IMG/VR virus record: IMGVR_UViG_3300044961_001108
Location: 1 to 33,446 of that record
Length of the DNA stretch: 33,446 nt
Reading direction: 5' to 3' (one strand)
Source: a virus
The stretch's first letter is position 1. Each line of letters opens with the position of its first letter. Made by a program: the position numbers and the translations under genes. The notes under the pieces are model-generated. The model saw nothing but the letters and a program-made list of their open reading frames with translations, was not told the origin of the DNA and made no database searches. Below, one piece after another: positions 7,801 through 16,034 of the stretch.

Positions 7801-10800
7801 ACGTTCAGCCTGCGCAACGCAAGCGGCGATGTAATGGACTTCGAGCCGTGGAGTTCCGGCTACACCATTGATCCGTGCGCCAAGATATACGGGTTCAACC
7901 TCGCCTCTTGGACATGGCCACAGGGACCATCGCTGACCTACTCTAGCATCCCGTTGAGCGAGACGACGATTGTGACGTCCAGCCTCGGCCGGACACTGAC
8001 CATTGCTGGCACCGACGGCACAATCAGCGGACGCACCGCATCCATCACTCCGCAGCAGACAGAGATCACGGACAGCGCTGGCGCAATCTGGAAGTATGCC
8101 TACACTGCACCCGTCGCGCGTTCGGCAACACAGCGCCCGCGCCCGTTCCAGCAGATCTACCGGATCTTCGAACCCGTGAATGCCAGCCAGCCCGCGCTGG
8201 AATACACCTATGATGCGCTGGGGCGTGTGAAAGAGGCCAAGGATGCGGTGGCGCTTCAGGCGACACGTAATCCCTACCAGTTCTTCATCGGTGACCAGGC
8301 GCGCAGCCGGCGGCTGGATCCGGCGGGTGGCAACTACGTCGTCTACTACGACAACTATGGAAACCCGGTTCGCTACATCGATGAGATCGGACGCGAATTC
8401 ACAGCCGAGTATGACGGCCGCAAACGGGTGACCAAACGCATCTACCCCGAGGGCGACAATGATGTGTTTGCCTATGATACATTCGACAATGTCACGGGCC
8501 TGACGCGCAATCCCAAACCGGGCTCAGGCCTCTCGCCCATATCGATCACCGCAACCTACAATACAACCTGGAACAAGATCGCGAGCCTGACTGACGGCCG
8601 GGGCAACACAACCACGTTCACCTATCATCCGTCCGGAAACGGAGCAGGTCAGCTGGCAACAGCGGTCCGGCCGGCCGTAGGCGGCTCGAGCCCGACTTAT
8701 TCGTTCGGGTACAATGCGATCGGACTTGCGACATCGGAGGTCGATCCGACCGGACGCACAACTTCGCACGGCTATAACGGGTTCGGGGACCGGACCTCAA
8801 CCACGGTGGCGACGGCGGCCATTGGCGGGCCCGCGCTCAATCTCACCTCGACGTTCACGCCGGACAGCTGGGGCGATATCGTGACGGCGGTGGATCCACG
8901 CAGCAATGCCACGACCACAACTTACGATGCCGCGCGCCGGCCAACAGTCGTCAAGAACCATAATGGCGGCAGTGGTGCTGCGCTTCTGGCAGCCAGTCAG
9001 ACGACTTATGACCTGCTCGGACGAGTAACGAAGACCGAAGGGGGTACAGCCTTCTCCGGCACAAACGTCACGGCTTGGCAAACGCTGGAGCAGCGGACGT
9101 ACACGCCGACGAGCCAAGTCGCGACCGTCATCAACGGCGCGGGCAATACGACAACGACCACATACGACGCGCTGGACCGGGCGCTGGAAGTGACCGATCC
9201 TGTCGGGCGCAAGACGCGGAACGAGTACGATGCCGCCAGCCAGCTGACACGGATCATCGGGGCGTACGGCGATCCATTGCAGCAGGATTATGCGCGCTAT
9301 ACCTACACCTTGAACGGCCAGCAGGCGTCGGTGCGAGATGCGAACAATAACCGGTCCGTCTACGTCTATGACGGCTTTGACCGGATGTGCCGGATGTACT
9401 TCCCGGTGGCCGCTCTCGGCGCCAATGCGGCCAATACCGGCGGCATTGCCGAAAATGCGCTGACCTGTTCGAGCGGCGGGACATCGCCGGATTATGAAGG
9501 CTACGGCTATGACGCAAACGGCAACCGGACGAGCCTGAGGCTGCGCTCAGGCGAGACGCTGGCGTTCACGTTCGATGTGCTCAACCGCCAGACCATCAAG
9601 GATATCCCCGGCGGGACGGCGGCAGATGTGTACACGGCCTATGACCTGGCCGGACGCGCCCTGTCGTCGCGTTTTGTCTCCACCAGCGGGCAGGGGTTGA
9701 TCTATACCTATGATGCCGCCGGACGGATGCTGACGGAACAGTCGACGATCGGCACCAGCCGGACGCTCAGCTATCTCTATGACGCCGCCTCAAACCGGGA
9801 GCGGATCACCTGGCCGGATGCGAACTATGTCACCTACACCTACGACGCGCTCAACCGCGTAGACCTCGTGCGCGAGAGTGGTTCGACGACGCTGGCAGAC
9901 TACGCCTATGACAATCTGGGCCGGCGGGCGACGCTGACGCGCGGCAATGGCTCGGTCTCGACGTTCAGCTATGACCTTGCCTCGCGCCTCACCGGTCTCG
10001 GGCTCAACCTGGGTGGAACGGTCAACGACCAGACCTGGGGCTACAGCTACACCACTGCCAGCCAAGTCTCGCAGCGCACGGCGACGAATGATCTCTACAC
10101 TTGGGCTGCGGGCGCCGCGAGCAAGAGCTATATCCGCAACGGGCTCAATCAGTATACGGCGGTTTCGGGCACAGGGTTCAGTTATGACCTGCGGGGCAAT
10201 CTGACCTCGGACGGCTCGCGCACGTTCGGATATGACTATGAAAACCGGCTGATTTCGCTGACTGGACCGGCGTCTATGACGGTTGCCTATGATCCGGGTG
10301 GGCGGCTGCGGCAGGCGGCTGTGTCAGGTGGCAATACGGTTCAGTTCCTCTATGGCGGGAATGCTCTGCTGGCGGAGTATGACGGTGCGGGCACGCTCGT
10401 CCGGCGCTATGTTCACGGCCCGGGAATTGATGAGCCTCTGCTGTGGTATGAAGGCGCGGGACTGGCCGATCGCCGCTATCTGATCGCGGACCGCCAGGGA
10501 AGCATTGTCGCGGTCGAAGGCACATCGACGACGCGATATACTTATGGACCGTATGGAGAGCCGGATACCTGGACCGACGGCAGGTTCATGTACACCGGTC
10601 AGATCCGGCTGCTGGCAGGATCAATCTATCATTACAAGGCACGGGCCTATGACCCGGTGCTGGGGAGGTTCCTGCAGACCGACCCGGTGGGATATGCCGA
10701 TCAGATGAATCTGTATGCGTATGTCGGGAATGATCCGCTGAATGCGGCGGATCCGAGCGGCAACTGCGAAAAGTGTTGGCCATCAAACTCACAGCTGGAA

Positions 10801-11448
10801 CAAGGTCGCCAGTCGCTAGCCAAGTATTCGACAACGTACTCTTCAGCTAGGTCTGTCGATACGTCAGCACGACAGCTTGAAGCAGTTGCTGTTGGGACCG
10901 TTACGGCACCGGCAGCAGCGGCAGCTGCAATTGCTTGCAGCGGGGTATGCGGGGCCGCTGCGATAGGTGGCGCCGTTGGTGCGAACATTGAGGTTGGTAG
11001 ACAGATATCAAGCGGTGATACCAGTGTAGGTCGAATTGCAGTCGCCGGCGCAGTTGGCGCGGCTACTGCAGCCGGCGGTGCGGCCGGTGCGGTTTCCGGA
11101 TTGGGTGTCGGAACGGGCGCAGTGACAGGAGGTGCTGTTGCAGGCGGAGCCGCCGGAGCGGTTGCAAATGGTGCCGGACAGATGGCCAACAACATGATGA
11201 CTGGTCAGCCATTGAGGCAAGGCGTACCAGGCGCAATGGTGATCGGCGCTGTCGGCGGCGCGACAGGAGGAGGAGCAGGTGGGGGCGTTAGTGCAGCCCT
11301 TACGCGCGGCAGTACATTTGGCCCCTCTGGGGCTTTAAGCCCGGCAGGTGTCGGCGTTGCCAACGCAGCTAGTGAGGCAGCTGGCTTCACTACCAGTTCA
11401 GCAGCTGATGCCGCTGGAAGAAATGCTTTGAGGAGAGATCAGCGCTGA
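4837..11448 (+). CDS. Giant RHS/YD-repeat protein with transglutaminase-like N-terminus
   Basis: A 2203-aa exported RHS-family protein, likely a surface-anchored or released polymorphic toxin or adhesin. A Sec signal peptide is clear ([14 protein letters not shown]). Residues about 85-215 resemble a transglutaminase-like fold, with the His (HVWSEV, about 192) and Asp (VFDPSF, about 206) retained but the expected nucleophilic Cys replaced in GTPFDINVL. After a long middle region with paired cysteines, YD repeats run from about residue 1120 to 1900 (many [14 protein letters not shown] and YDLAGR units). The RHS core follows: [42 protein letters not shown] and DPSGN ending near residue 1976. The last 227 residues are the variable tip, mostly Ala/Gly-rich hydrophobic sequence, and stop without a recognisable nuclease or ADP-ribosylase motif. 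The ATG at 4837 has AAGAG six bases upstream. The tip DNA is AT-richer than the core, a usual sign of exchanged RHS tips. Confidence 0.9.
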   Translation: MVSFRTWSSGVLLSLLLPVAAATAQTLPSMRFERGELVSPAAAETYYGSSTTRTSSFSGVSGFEGRPPEIVEQARALSNDIDLIYEYARNQIDVEFAYGLRKGALGAMIDQSGTPFDINVLFVELARQAGYTARYRIGSATLTAQQFQDWTGLTHAASACRMLAYGAIPAAVNGVSPADCNIAGSVTSVVIRHVWSEVQISGTWYVFDPSFKPQSFAARRNLETDSGFTSGAPATQAGTGISSGTSSGLAYISNVNTGNLDSYLAARSTALLGTLTANAYAADMRDVVGGPEVIPVYAPAGGFRSTTTPYTSAVSHTITGDIPDQYRTGMFIEASAPLGSTGGWVSFSRQLWIDEVYGRRLEFDSNFDAGHILTPPDYFDLSFRLELDDVPLNTLTRECPGSGGPLNCGSPSFNYQTTLTINHPYAASSGAYADQVITGQGGGAIPVAIAHGWGQVSPRLAAKWGTERAEDKSLPNRVAGFYQCDPPETLCNPPYPSPAGDVSRQRTSANWLAQMSAMLALQGQVGSTEVQHHHSVGLVQWNYSMQTFAIGPTGPYDFGIADQQLVIDIRSAISTSHKSGDTARERAVSRAIALSAATLEGSIVEQLQDMPDAASTAARLGWANSPDEDNCNAGPRRFFDFTGASNATVSGLMVFEGLTNGCTASLPIQPSSRTGVKSAAAGAISQYANAGFQVASSSESFLGPGTRLGLASADTLCNNSGCDITPFFDPNMQRGAAIVANKFDANGNVLEVAHVVVVGGVIAKGGGGGPPELTSTTFDPRRAADVLKDRFVDRTAALGVNLANGSVGYTTPVLLSAGSGDGAPYKLDYSLTYQSSPPCSGIFGPCTGPKQGGWTHNWDIGFSLGGSGSEAMGATSPLVATDTILAFMAMQDTFMQTGIANMRRDIYAAMIADWWRGRMVGNVATVTRGFQGQQYVRRADNTWQAPIGSPGVLTQIGVRGKVRDLCSPAPAKIPAYPTSARRWNFSNVTFSLRNASGDVMDFEPWSSGYTIDPCAKIYGFNLASWTWPQGPSLTYSSIPLSETTIVTSSLGRTLTIAGTDGTISGRTASITPQQTEITDSAGAIWKYAYTAPVARSATQRPRPFQQIYRIFEPVNASQPALEYTYDALGRVKEAKDAVALQATRNPYQFFIGDQARSRRLDPAGGNYVVYYDNYGNPVRYIDEIGREFTAEYDGRKRVTKRIYPEGDNDVFAYDTFDNVTGLTRNPKPGSGLSPISITATYNTTWNKIASLTDGRGNTTTFTYHPSGNGAGQLATAVRPAVGGSSPTYSFGYNAIGLATSEVDPTGRTTSHGYNGFGDRTSTTVATAAIGGPALNLTSTFTPDSWGDIVTAVDPRSNATTTTYDAARRPTVVKNHNGGSGAALLAASQTTYDLLGRVTKTEGGTAFSGTNVTAWQTLEQRTYTPTSQVATVINGAGNTTTTTYDALDRALEVTDPVGRKTRNEYDAASQLTRIIGAYGDPLQQDYARYTYTLNGQQASVRDANNNRSVYVYDGFDRMCRMYFPVAALGANAANTGGIAENALTCSSGGTSPDYEGYGYDANGNRTSLRLRSGETLAFTFDVLNRQTIKDIPGGTAADVYTAYDLAGRALSSRFVSTSGQGLIYTYDAAGRMLTEQSTIGTSRTLSYLYDAASNRERITWPDANYVTYTYDALNRVDLVRESGSTTLADYAYDNLGRRATLTRGNGSVSTFSYDLASRLTGLGLNLGGTVNDQTWGYSYTTASQVSQRTATNDLYTWAAGAASKSYIRNGLNQYTAVSGTGFSYDLRGNLTSDGSRTFGYDYENRLISLTGPASMTVAYDPGGRLRQAAVSGGNTVQFLYGGNALLAEYDGAGTLVRRYVHGPGIDEPLLWYEGAGLADRRYLIADRQGSIVAVEGTSTTRYTYGPYGEPDTWTDGRFMYTGQIRLLAGSIYHYKARAYDPVLGRFLQTDPVGYADQMNLYAYVGNDPLNAADPSGNCEKCWPSNSQLEQGRQSLAKYSTTYSSARSVDTSARQLEAVAVGTVTAPAAAAAAIACSGVCGAAAIGGAVGANIEVGRQISSGDTSVGRIAVAGAVGAATAAGGAAGAVSGLGVGTGAVTGGAVAGGAAGAVANGAGQMANNMMTGQPLRQGVPGAMVIGAVGGATGGGAGGGVSAALTRGSTFGPSGALSPAGVGVANAASEAAGFTTSSAADAAGRNALRRDQR

Positions 11449-11711
11449 TGAAGATCAAGATGAGAGATTTTTTCGTATTAGCTCTCCCAGTCGTAATCAG
11501 TTTCTTGGTCATGATGACGGTTTTGCTACTAGATAAGGTTAGCTTCGGCTGCGAAAAATCTTGGGTCTGCACAAGGAGCGGCGCAGTGATTTCGGCTGAT
11601 TCGTGGACCGTAATGATTGGAATATCTACAGTAATTGCAATCGTAGTAGGAGTTCCGATTGCCGCAACAATACGCGCGAAACTCGATGAAATGAACTCCA
11701 AAGATGACTAG
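11448..11711 (+). CDS. Small two-helix membrane protein, possible RHS immunity protein
   Basis: An 87-aa membrane protein. Two hydrophobic segments are visible: LALPVVISFLVMMTVLLL (about 9-27) and IGISTVIAIVVGVPIAATI (about 56-75), separated by a loop with two cysteines (FGCEKSWVCTR). The start overlaps the RHS stop (TGATG), and AGGAG lies at 11431-11435, so the two genes are translationally coupled. The DNA is clearly AT-rich: 25 G+C among the 60 bases 11461-11520. Position and composition are those of an immunity gene acquired together with an RHS tip, but no known immunity family was recognised. A simple membrane partner or anchor for the RHS protein is an alternative. Confidence 0.7.
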   Translation: MKIKMRDFFVLALPVVISFLVMMTVLLLDKVSFGCEKSWVCTRSGAVISADSWTVMIGISTVIAIVVGVPIAATIRAKLDEMNSKDD

Positions 11712-11764
11712 CCGCGGGCCGGATGTTGATGGAGCAGTCGACGATCGGTATGAGTCGGGAGCTC
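11711..11764 (+). pseudogene. Orphan YD-repeat fragment of an RHS gene
   Basis: Immediately at the stop of the small membrane-protein gene, 54 bases match the RHS gene at 9715-9768 at 43 positions, in the same codon phase. Fifteen of 18 residues agree: AAGRMLMEQSTIGMSREL here against [18 protein letters not shown] in the intact protein. The frame stays open to 11944, giving a Cys-rich tail with no known similarity. This is best read as a remnant of an earlier or displaced RHS C-terminus; a live short gene starting at 11723 is possible but no ribosome binding site is evident. Confidence 0.75.
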
Positions 11765-12261
11765 GCCAATCACTTCTGCGTCCGCAGCCGACATGACCTG
11801 CCCGAGTATTTTCCAACCATTTCTTGCGTGGGCGGCACCCTTTATTGCATCGGGCCTAAGAGGCCCGACGAGCCTTACCATCCTCTGATTTGCTGCACAA
11901 ACTGCTGCACAGAAAGCTACGCCAAAGTTTTTAAAAGCACATAAAATCAGTAACATACGAGTGTGCCTGTCCTTGGGTGACGCCCTTCCTCTCCGCCATT
12001 TCTACCCTGTCGAACGTTCTCCGCACGCGGACGCGGGGCCAAAATGCCAAGGAACCGCGCGGTTCGGGCGCAGACCTGTGGACTGTGACGTCGGCACACT
12101 CGGCTCCGAGCGTTCTCTCTCCGACCTTTTTCTCTCAACCTCTGGACTGAACCGACGCCAGTACGGAATTCTATGTCATTGAAATAGAATGTGAAAATGC
12201 CTACGTCCCGTCGCGGCGATTGATATCCTCGTCGGCAAGCGATCGGCGCCGAAATCGGACA
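11765..12261. other. Intergenic stretch between the RHS locus and the defence operon
   Basis: Apart from the open frame continuing from the YD fragment to 11944, no gene is supported here. It contains a strong hairpin at 11850-11868 and a perfect 14-bp palindrome at 12052-12065 (GAACCGCGCGGTTC). Composition is mixed and lower in GC than the operon to the right. No clear U-tract terminator for the leftward operon ending at 12262 was found. Confidence 0.5.
11850..11868. repeat. Perfect 8-bp stem-loop
   Basis: TCGGGCCT, loop AAG, AGGCCCGA. The stem is strong and GC-rich but has no T-run on either side; the left flank TTTATTGCA would give only a weak U-tract for leftward transcripts. It may help to end transcription or protect a 3-prime end. 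Confidence 0.6.
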
Positions 12262-13281
12262 TCAAAGGCCGAGCCGTTCGGCGACATCCTCAAACCCCGG
12301 ATCCTCGGCATAAATGCGCTCGAACTCGCGTCGGGCCTGTGCTTGGCGGCGCTGGCCATCGTAGAGCAACGCACGCTCATATCGGACCTGCCGCAGCAGC
12401 TCGTCCGGGCGGTCCTTGCGCCGCCGGAGCGCCAACTTGAGAACGTCGATCGCCGCATCGGGCAAGCCCAAGCTGACCAGCGCGCGGGCCCGATAGAGCA
12501 GCAACGCCGTATGGACCGGAGTCTCGTTTTCGACAGACGCGCTCAGCTCTGCGATGCGTCGCAAGTGCTCGGGGTTCGGATGATCGAGCGCAAGTTCAGC
12601 GAAGGAGAGCAGGACGACGGGATCCGACTTGTCCAGATCGAGCAGCTGATCCAGACGGATCAATGCGTCGCCCGAACGTCCCTGCAACTGGTAGACCTCG
12701 ACCAGGGCCAGAAGTGTCCCCCGTTCGCGAGGCCGCACATGCGCCGATATTTCGGGAGTGATCGGCAGGCTGATGGTCGCGTTGACTCCGTACTTGCTGA
12801 ACAGCGAATCGAGTTCGTGTCTCCGTTCCAAGGCATCGAGCAGGCAACGCTCCGCCTGTTCGAAGTTCTCACTCTTCAGGTGAAGCATCCCGGCAAGCCA
12901 TGCGGCGTCGGCCAAAGAAGCCGAACGGTCGAGCAGGACAAGCGCCTCGCTGTCATCGCCCTCATTCAGCGCCTTTAGCCCATCGACGAAGGCCCGCTCC
13001 GCCGCGGGTGTGATCAGGCGCTGGAAAAATCCGAGCGTCAGACGATCTCTCGCGCGCACCATTGGTGCGGATGCACCGCGCTCTTGCCCGCGTCGGGCCC
13101 CTGGATCGCGCATCGTGTAGAAGAGGCCGGTGCCAGGAATGCCTGCCGTCGCGCGGTTTCCGCGGGGGCTTATCGTGTACTTGGCCCCGCGCGGCCCGAA
13201 GGATAGCGAAGCCGCCGATTTCGAGAGGTTCAGCGTGACCCCGGGCGCAAGTCGGATGCGGCGCCAAAAACGGAATGCCAT
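12262..13281 (-). CDS. DUF4236 protein with TPR-like repeats
   Basis: A 339-aa protein, last gene of the leftward operon. Residues 1-55 match DUF4236: FRFWRRIRLAPGVTLNLSKS, then SLSFGPRGAKYTISPRG and TGLFYT. The rest is helical with paired-helix repeats (LNEGDDSEALVLLDRSASLA, LVEVYQLQGRSGDALIRLD, RALVSLGLPDAAIDVLKLAL) typical of TPR-like scaffolds. The molecular role of DUF4236 is not established; the architecture suggests a protein-interaction or sensor subunit. The ATG at 13281 is preceded by GGAGG at good spacing and follows the helicase stop by 25 bases, so it is probably in the same transcript. It could be an independent tail gene rather than a core component. Confidence 0.8.
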   Translation of the reverse strand: MAFRFWRRIRLAPGVTLNLSKSAASLSFGPRGAKYTISPRGNRATAGIPGTGLFYTMRDPGARRGQERGASAPMVRARDRLTLGFFQRLITPAAERAFVDGLKALNEGDDSEALVLLDRSASLADAAWLAGMLHLKSENFEQAERCLLDALERRHELDSLFSKYGVNATISLPITPEISAHVRPRERGTLLALVEVYQLQGRSGDALIRLDQLLDLDKSDPVVLLSFAELALDHPNPEHLRRIAELSASVENETPVHTALLLYRARALVSLGLPDAAIDVLKLALRRRKDRPDELLRQVRYERALLYDGQRRQAQARREFERIYAEDPGFEDVAERLGL

Positions 13282-13306
13282 AGGCTTGCCTCCCGCGCCC
13301 TCTCGC

Positions 13307-15391
13307 CTATCGCGCCAGATCGTCGAGGAACTCGGAGGCCGGATCGACGCCGGTGATCAGGAGCCGGTCGCGGGCGCGGGTGCAGGCGACATAAAGCAGA
13401 TGGCGTTCGGTGTTGTAGACCTCCTCCAGATCAGACTCATCGGCAACGGTCTCGATCCGCTCCTGCAAGGGCAGCACCTCGTCGTCGCACGCCATCACGG
13501 CGACGGCGCGGAATTCGAGGCCCTTAGCGAGGTGCATGGTGCTGATCGCGACCTTGCCTGCTTCCGCCTCTACCTTGTCGCTCAGCTCGACACCCGACGC
13601 GCCAGCGATCTTGATCGCGGCCCGCGCGCGTTTCAGTTGCTCGCCGGTTCGAACGAACAGGCCGACCTCATGCGGCTGGCAACCCTCTTTCAGGCGATCG
13701 GCGAGCCAGTGCCCGACGGCTTCGCTCTCTTCCGTGGCCGTATCGAAGGTGCAGATCTCGGGCGCCGGCCCGTTGAACACGGAGATGGTGCCACGGCGGC
13801 TCTCGGCATTGCCGTCGACGTCGGAGATGTTCGGCGGCAGCAGCCGATCCGCCTGGGCGCGGATCTGGTGGGAGGTGCGATAGTTGATCCTCAATGTGTG
13901 GGAGCGTCCGCGCACGTCGATGCCGAGCGATTTCCACGAGAAGGGCTGCTGGAAGATGCGCTGTCCGAGATCGCCGGCGAAGAACAGCCCGTCGGGCCTG
14001 TGCGAAACCAGCGCCGCCAGGAAGCGGGCCTCGGCCACGCTGATATCCTGCGCCTCGTCGACGACCGCAAAATCGAACGGCCGTTTCTCCGTCGCGCCGT
14101 AATGCGCCGCGAGGCGGCCGAAAACGCCGGACCATGTCACCGCCTTGCGCTCGGCGAGACCGGCGCGCAACTGCTCGAAGATCGACCAGAGGGACTCCCG
14201 CTGCTTGCCGCCGATCCGCGTCTTGCGGCCAAGGCGCGAGACGTCCCGGTACCCCTCCCAGTTCTCGATCTGCCAGGCGTCGACGACCTCCGACCATTCG
14301 CCGGCGAGAAAGGCCGAGGAGAACTTCGGGCCGTCGACCTGTCCCGCCGCCTTGGTGAGCAGCGTTTGAACGAGCGACGGCGACGCGATGTTCGGCTGTC
14401 CGAAAAGGCTGGAATAGAGATCGTAGGCGACGCCCGTGATGGACTGCACGGTGATCCGCGCCAGTACGGCCGGTTCGTTTCCGGCCAGATGCTGCAGTTT
14501 CACCTTCAGCGCATTGGCGAGCGCCTTGGAGAAGGTCGTCAGCAGAATGCGCGCCTGTGGTTCGGTGCGCGCCAGATGCACTGCGCGATGAAGAGCCACC
14601 ACCGTCTTGCCCGTGCCCGCGGACCCCGAAATCCTCGCCGGCCCCGAGTAGCTGCGCTCCACATATTGCAGCTGGTCGGGATGGAGGAAGACCGCCCATT
14701 TCTCCCAAGGATAGTCGAGCGCGCGCTGCAGTTCCTCGATGTTGGTCAGGACCCGGAAACGTCGCTGCGCATCGGGATGGGCGAAGGGATCGGCCTCCAC
14801 GGGCGCCGTCACGGGCGGCTCCGGCTTCTCGCCGACCGCTAGCTTCAGGAGCGCCTCCTGCGCCTCCTGCGGCAGATGGGAAATGATGTCGAACAGGGTG
14901 TCCTCGGTCGCCCGGCGAACGTCCTCCACCCACTCCTCGGGTACCCCGAAACCCATCAGCTCGAACTTGCGCAGATTATCGAAGAGTTTCGGCTTCGCAG
15001 CCGGCGTGGTGGCAACCGGCTCCGCAACTTCCTTCGGCTTGAAGATCTCCACCTCTTGGACGCGCTCGCGCACTTCGACGAGCTGCATGGCGCCGGTTGT
15101 CGGATGCCGCTCGATCTTGCGCCGTTCGGCCCATTTGTAGGCGTCGTCATGGTGATCGACGTAGACGAGCAGCAGGCTCGATTGCGTCCGGTGGACGATC
15201 AGCCGAATGTCGGCGTTCACCCGCACCGACCAGAAATTCGGGTCCTTGGCGCGGTCCAGCTTGTGGAAGGAAAGGCCCGGCGCGGAGGCGTCGAGCTGCA
15301 GGTCGAAGGCGGTTGTTTTCACCGCCTTCTGTTCCTGTGCGGTCAAGCGAGAGAGGCTCTCGGTGAAGGTGTCGGCGATGCGGAACTCCAC
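13307..15391 (-). CDS. UvrD-family helicase with RelE/ParE-like N-terminus
   Basis: A 694-aa superfamily 1 DNA helicase. Residues about 1-95 look like a RelE/ParE toxin fold (FTESLSRLTAQEQKAVKTTA, WSVRVNADIRLIVHR, LLLVYVDHHDDAYKWAERR), then a linker to about 220. Helicase motifs follow in order: Walker A GSAGTGKT near 255, DEAQD near 444, GDLGQRIFQ, NYRTS, HLAKGLEFRAV and VACTRARDRLL near 670. It should translocate on or unwind DNA using ATP; no separate nuclease domain was seen. It starts with GTG directly after the TGA of the upstream gene, with GGGAGGGAGG just before, so translation is coupled. In this operon it probably processes or remodels invading DNA. Whether the RelE-like part has lost RNase activity cannot be judged by eye. 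Confidence 0.88.
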   Translation of the reverse strand: MEFRIADTFTESLSRLTAQEQKAVKTTAFDLQLDASAPGLSFHKLDRAKDPNFWSVRVNADIRLIVHRTQSSLLLVYVDHHDDAYKWAERRKIERHPTTGAMQLVEVRERVQEVEIFKPKEVAEPVATTPAAKPKLFDNLRKFELMGFGVPEEWVEDVRRATEDTLFDIISHLPQEAQEALLKLAVGEKPEPPVTAPVEADPFAHPDAQRRFRVLTNIEELQRALDYPWEKWAVFLHPDQLQYVERSYSGPARISGSAGTGKTVVALHRAVHLARTEPQARILLTTFSKALANALKVKLQHLAGNEPAVLARITVQSITGVAYDLYSSLFGQPNIASPSLVQTLLTKAAGQVDGPKFSSAFLAGEWSEVVDAWQIENWEGYRDVSRLGRKTRIGGKQRESLWSIFEQLRAGLAERKAVTWSGVFGRLAAHYGATEKRPFDFAVVDEAQDISVAEARFLAALVSHRPDGLFFAGDLGQRIFQQPFSWKSLGIDVRGRSHTLRINYRTSHQIRAQADRLLPPNISDVDGNAESRRGTISVFNGPAPEICTFDTATEESEAVGHWLADRLKEGCQPHEVGLFVRTGEQLKRARAAIKIAGASGVELSDKVEAEAGKVAISTMHLAKGLEFRAVAVMACDDEVLPLQERIETVADESDLEEVYNTERHLLYVACTRARDRLLITGVDPASEFLDDLAR

Positions 15392-16027
15392 TCAGCCTCC
15401 CTCCCGATCACCTGACGCAACATTTGCTGAAATAAGCTTCCGTTCGGCAATTCGGCTTGCCAGGGCATCTTGGTCGCGGACCAACAGCGGCAAGAGAGCG
15501 TCGTGAACTTCAGGATGATCGTCGAGCAGTGCAACCGCCTCCTGAGCGTTTCTTATCTTAAGCGACTGCAATGTTTCGCGCTCTTTCTCGACCTGAAGGC
15601 GCTTCAGTTCGGTGTCGAGGCTAGCTTGCGTATCCCGCTCTCTCCGTAGATGCGCCTCGTCGAAATAGACCTTTATCCGCCCAACTGAATTGGCGATGGT
15701 TTCGAATACCTTGCCGATGCCAAGCAGATCGATGCCGCCAGGCGACGCGTACTGAATACGGTCAACTCTCAATCTTTCATAGGACGGAGTCTCGTACCGA
15801 GCACGCTCCAGCAGGCGTTGATTGATCTGGTCGAGCGCTGCCTCAAAGGGCAGCCCACCGTATCTCGCGCTTCCCCACATGTAGTAGTCATCGTCAAGCC
15901 AGTACGGCAGGCCACGAAGCCGACGCGATCCGACCGGCGCCAACTTGTAGTAAAATGATTCTGTGGACCTCAGTACCTCGACAAAATCCTGCGGCTCCCA
16001 CGCACCGTCGATCTCAAGCATCAGCAT
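15392..16027 (-). CDS. Unknown coiled-coil protein of the defence operon
   Basis: A 211-aa protein that I could not assign to a family. The N-terminal half is globular and aromatic-rich (WEPQDFVEVLRSTESFYYKL, YWLDDDYYMWGSARYGG), followed by the motif YASPGGIDLLGIGKVFETI. A strongly charged helix (about 125-165, LRRERDTQASLDTELKRLQV and onwards) looks like a coiled coil, then a C-terminal helical tail. It starts 7 bases after the methyltransferase stop and abuts the helicase GTG, so it is co-expressed with both. Its DNA is visibly AT-richer than its neighbours, suggesting a different origin. It may be an adaptor or specificity protein linking the helicase to the restriction enzymes, but that is conjecture. 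A second in-frame ATG lies at 16021. Confidence 0.75.
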   Translation of the reverse strand: MLMLEIDGAWEPQDFVEVLRSTESFYYKLAPVGSRRLRGLPYWLDDDYYMWGSARYGGLPFEAALDQINQRLLERARYETPSYERLRVDRIQYASPGGIDLLGIGKVFETIANSVGRIKVYFDEAHLRRERDTQASLDTELKRLQVEKERETLQSLKIRNAQEAVALLDDHPEVHDALLPLLVRDQDALASRIAERKLISANVASGDREGG

Positions 16028-16034
16028 TTTTGGT

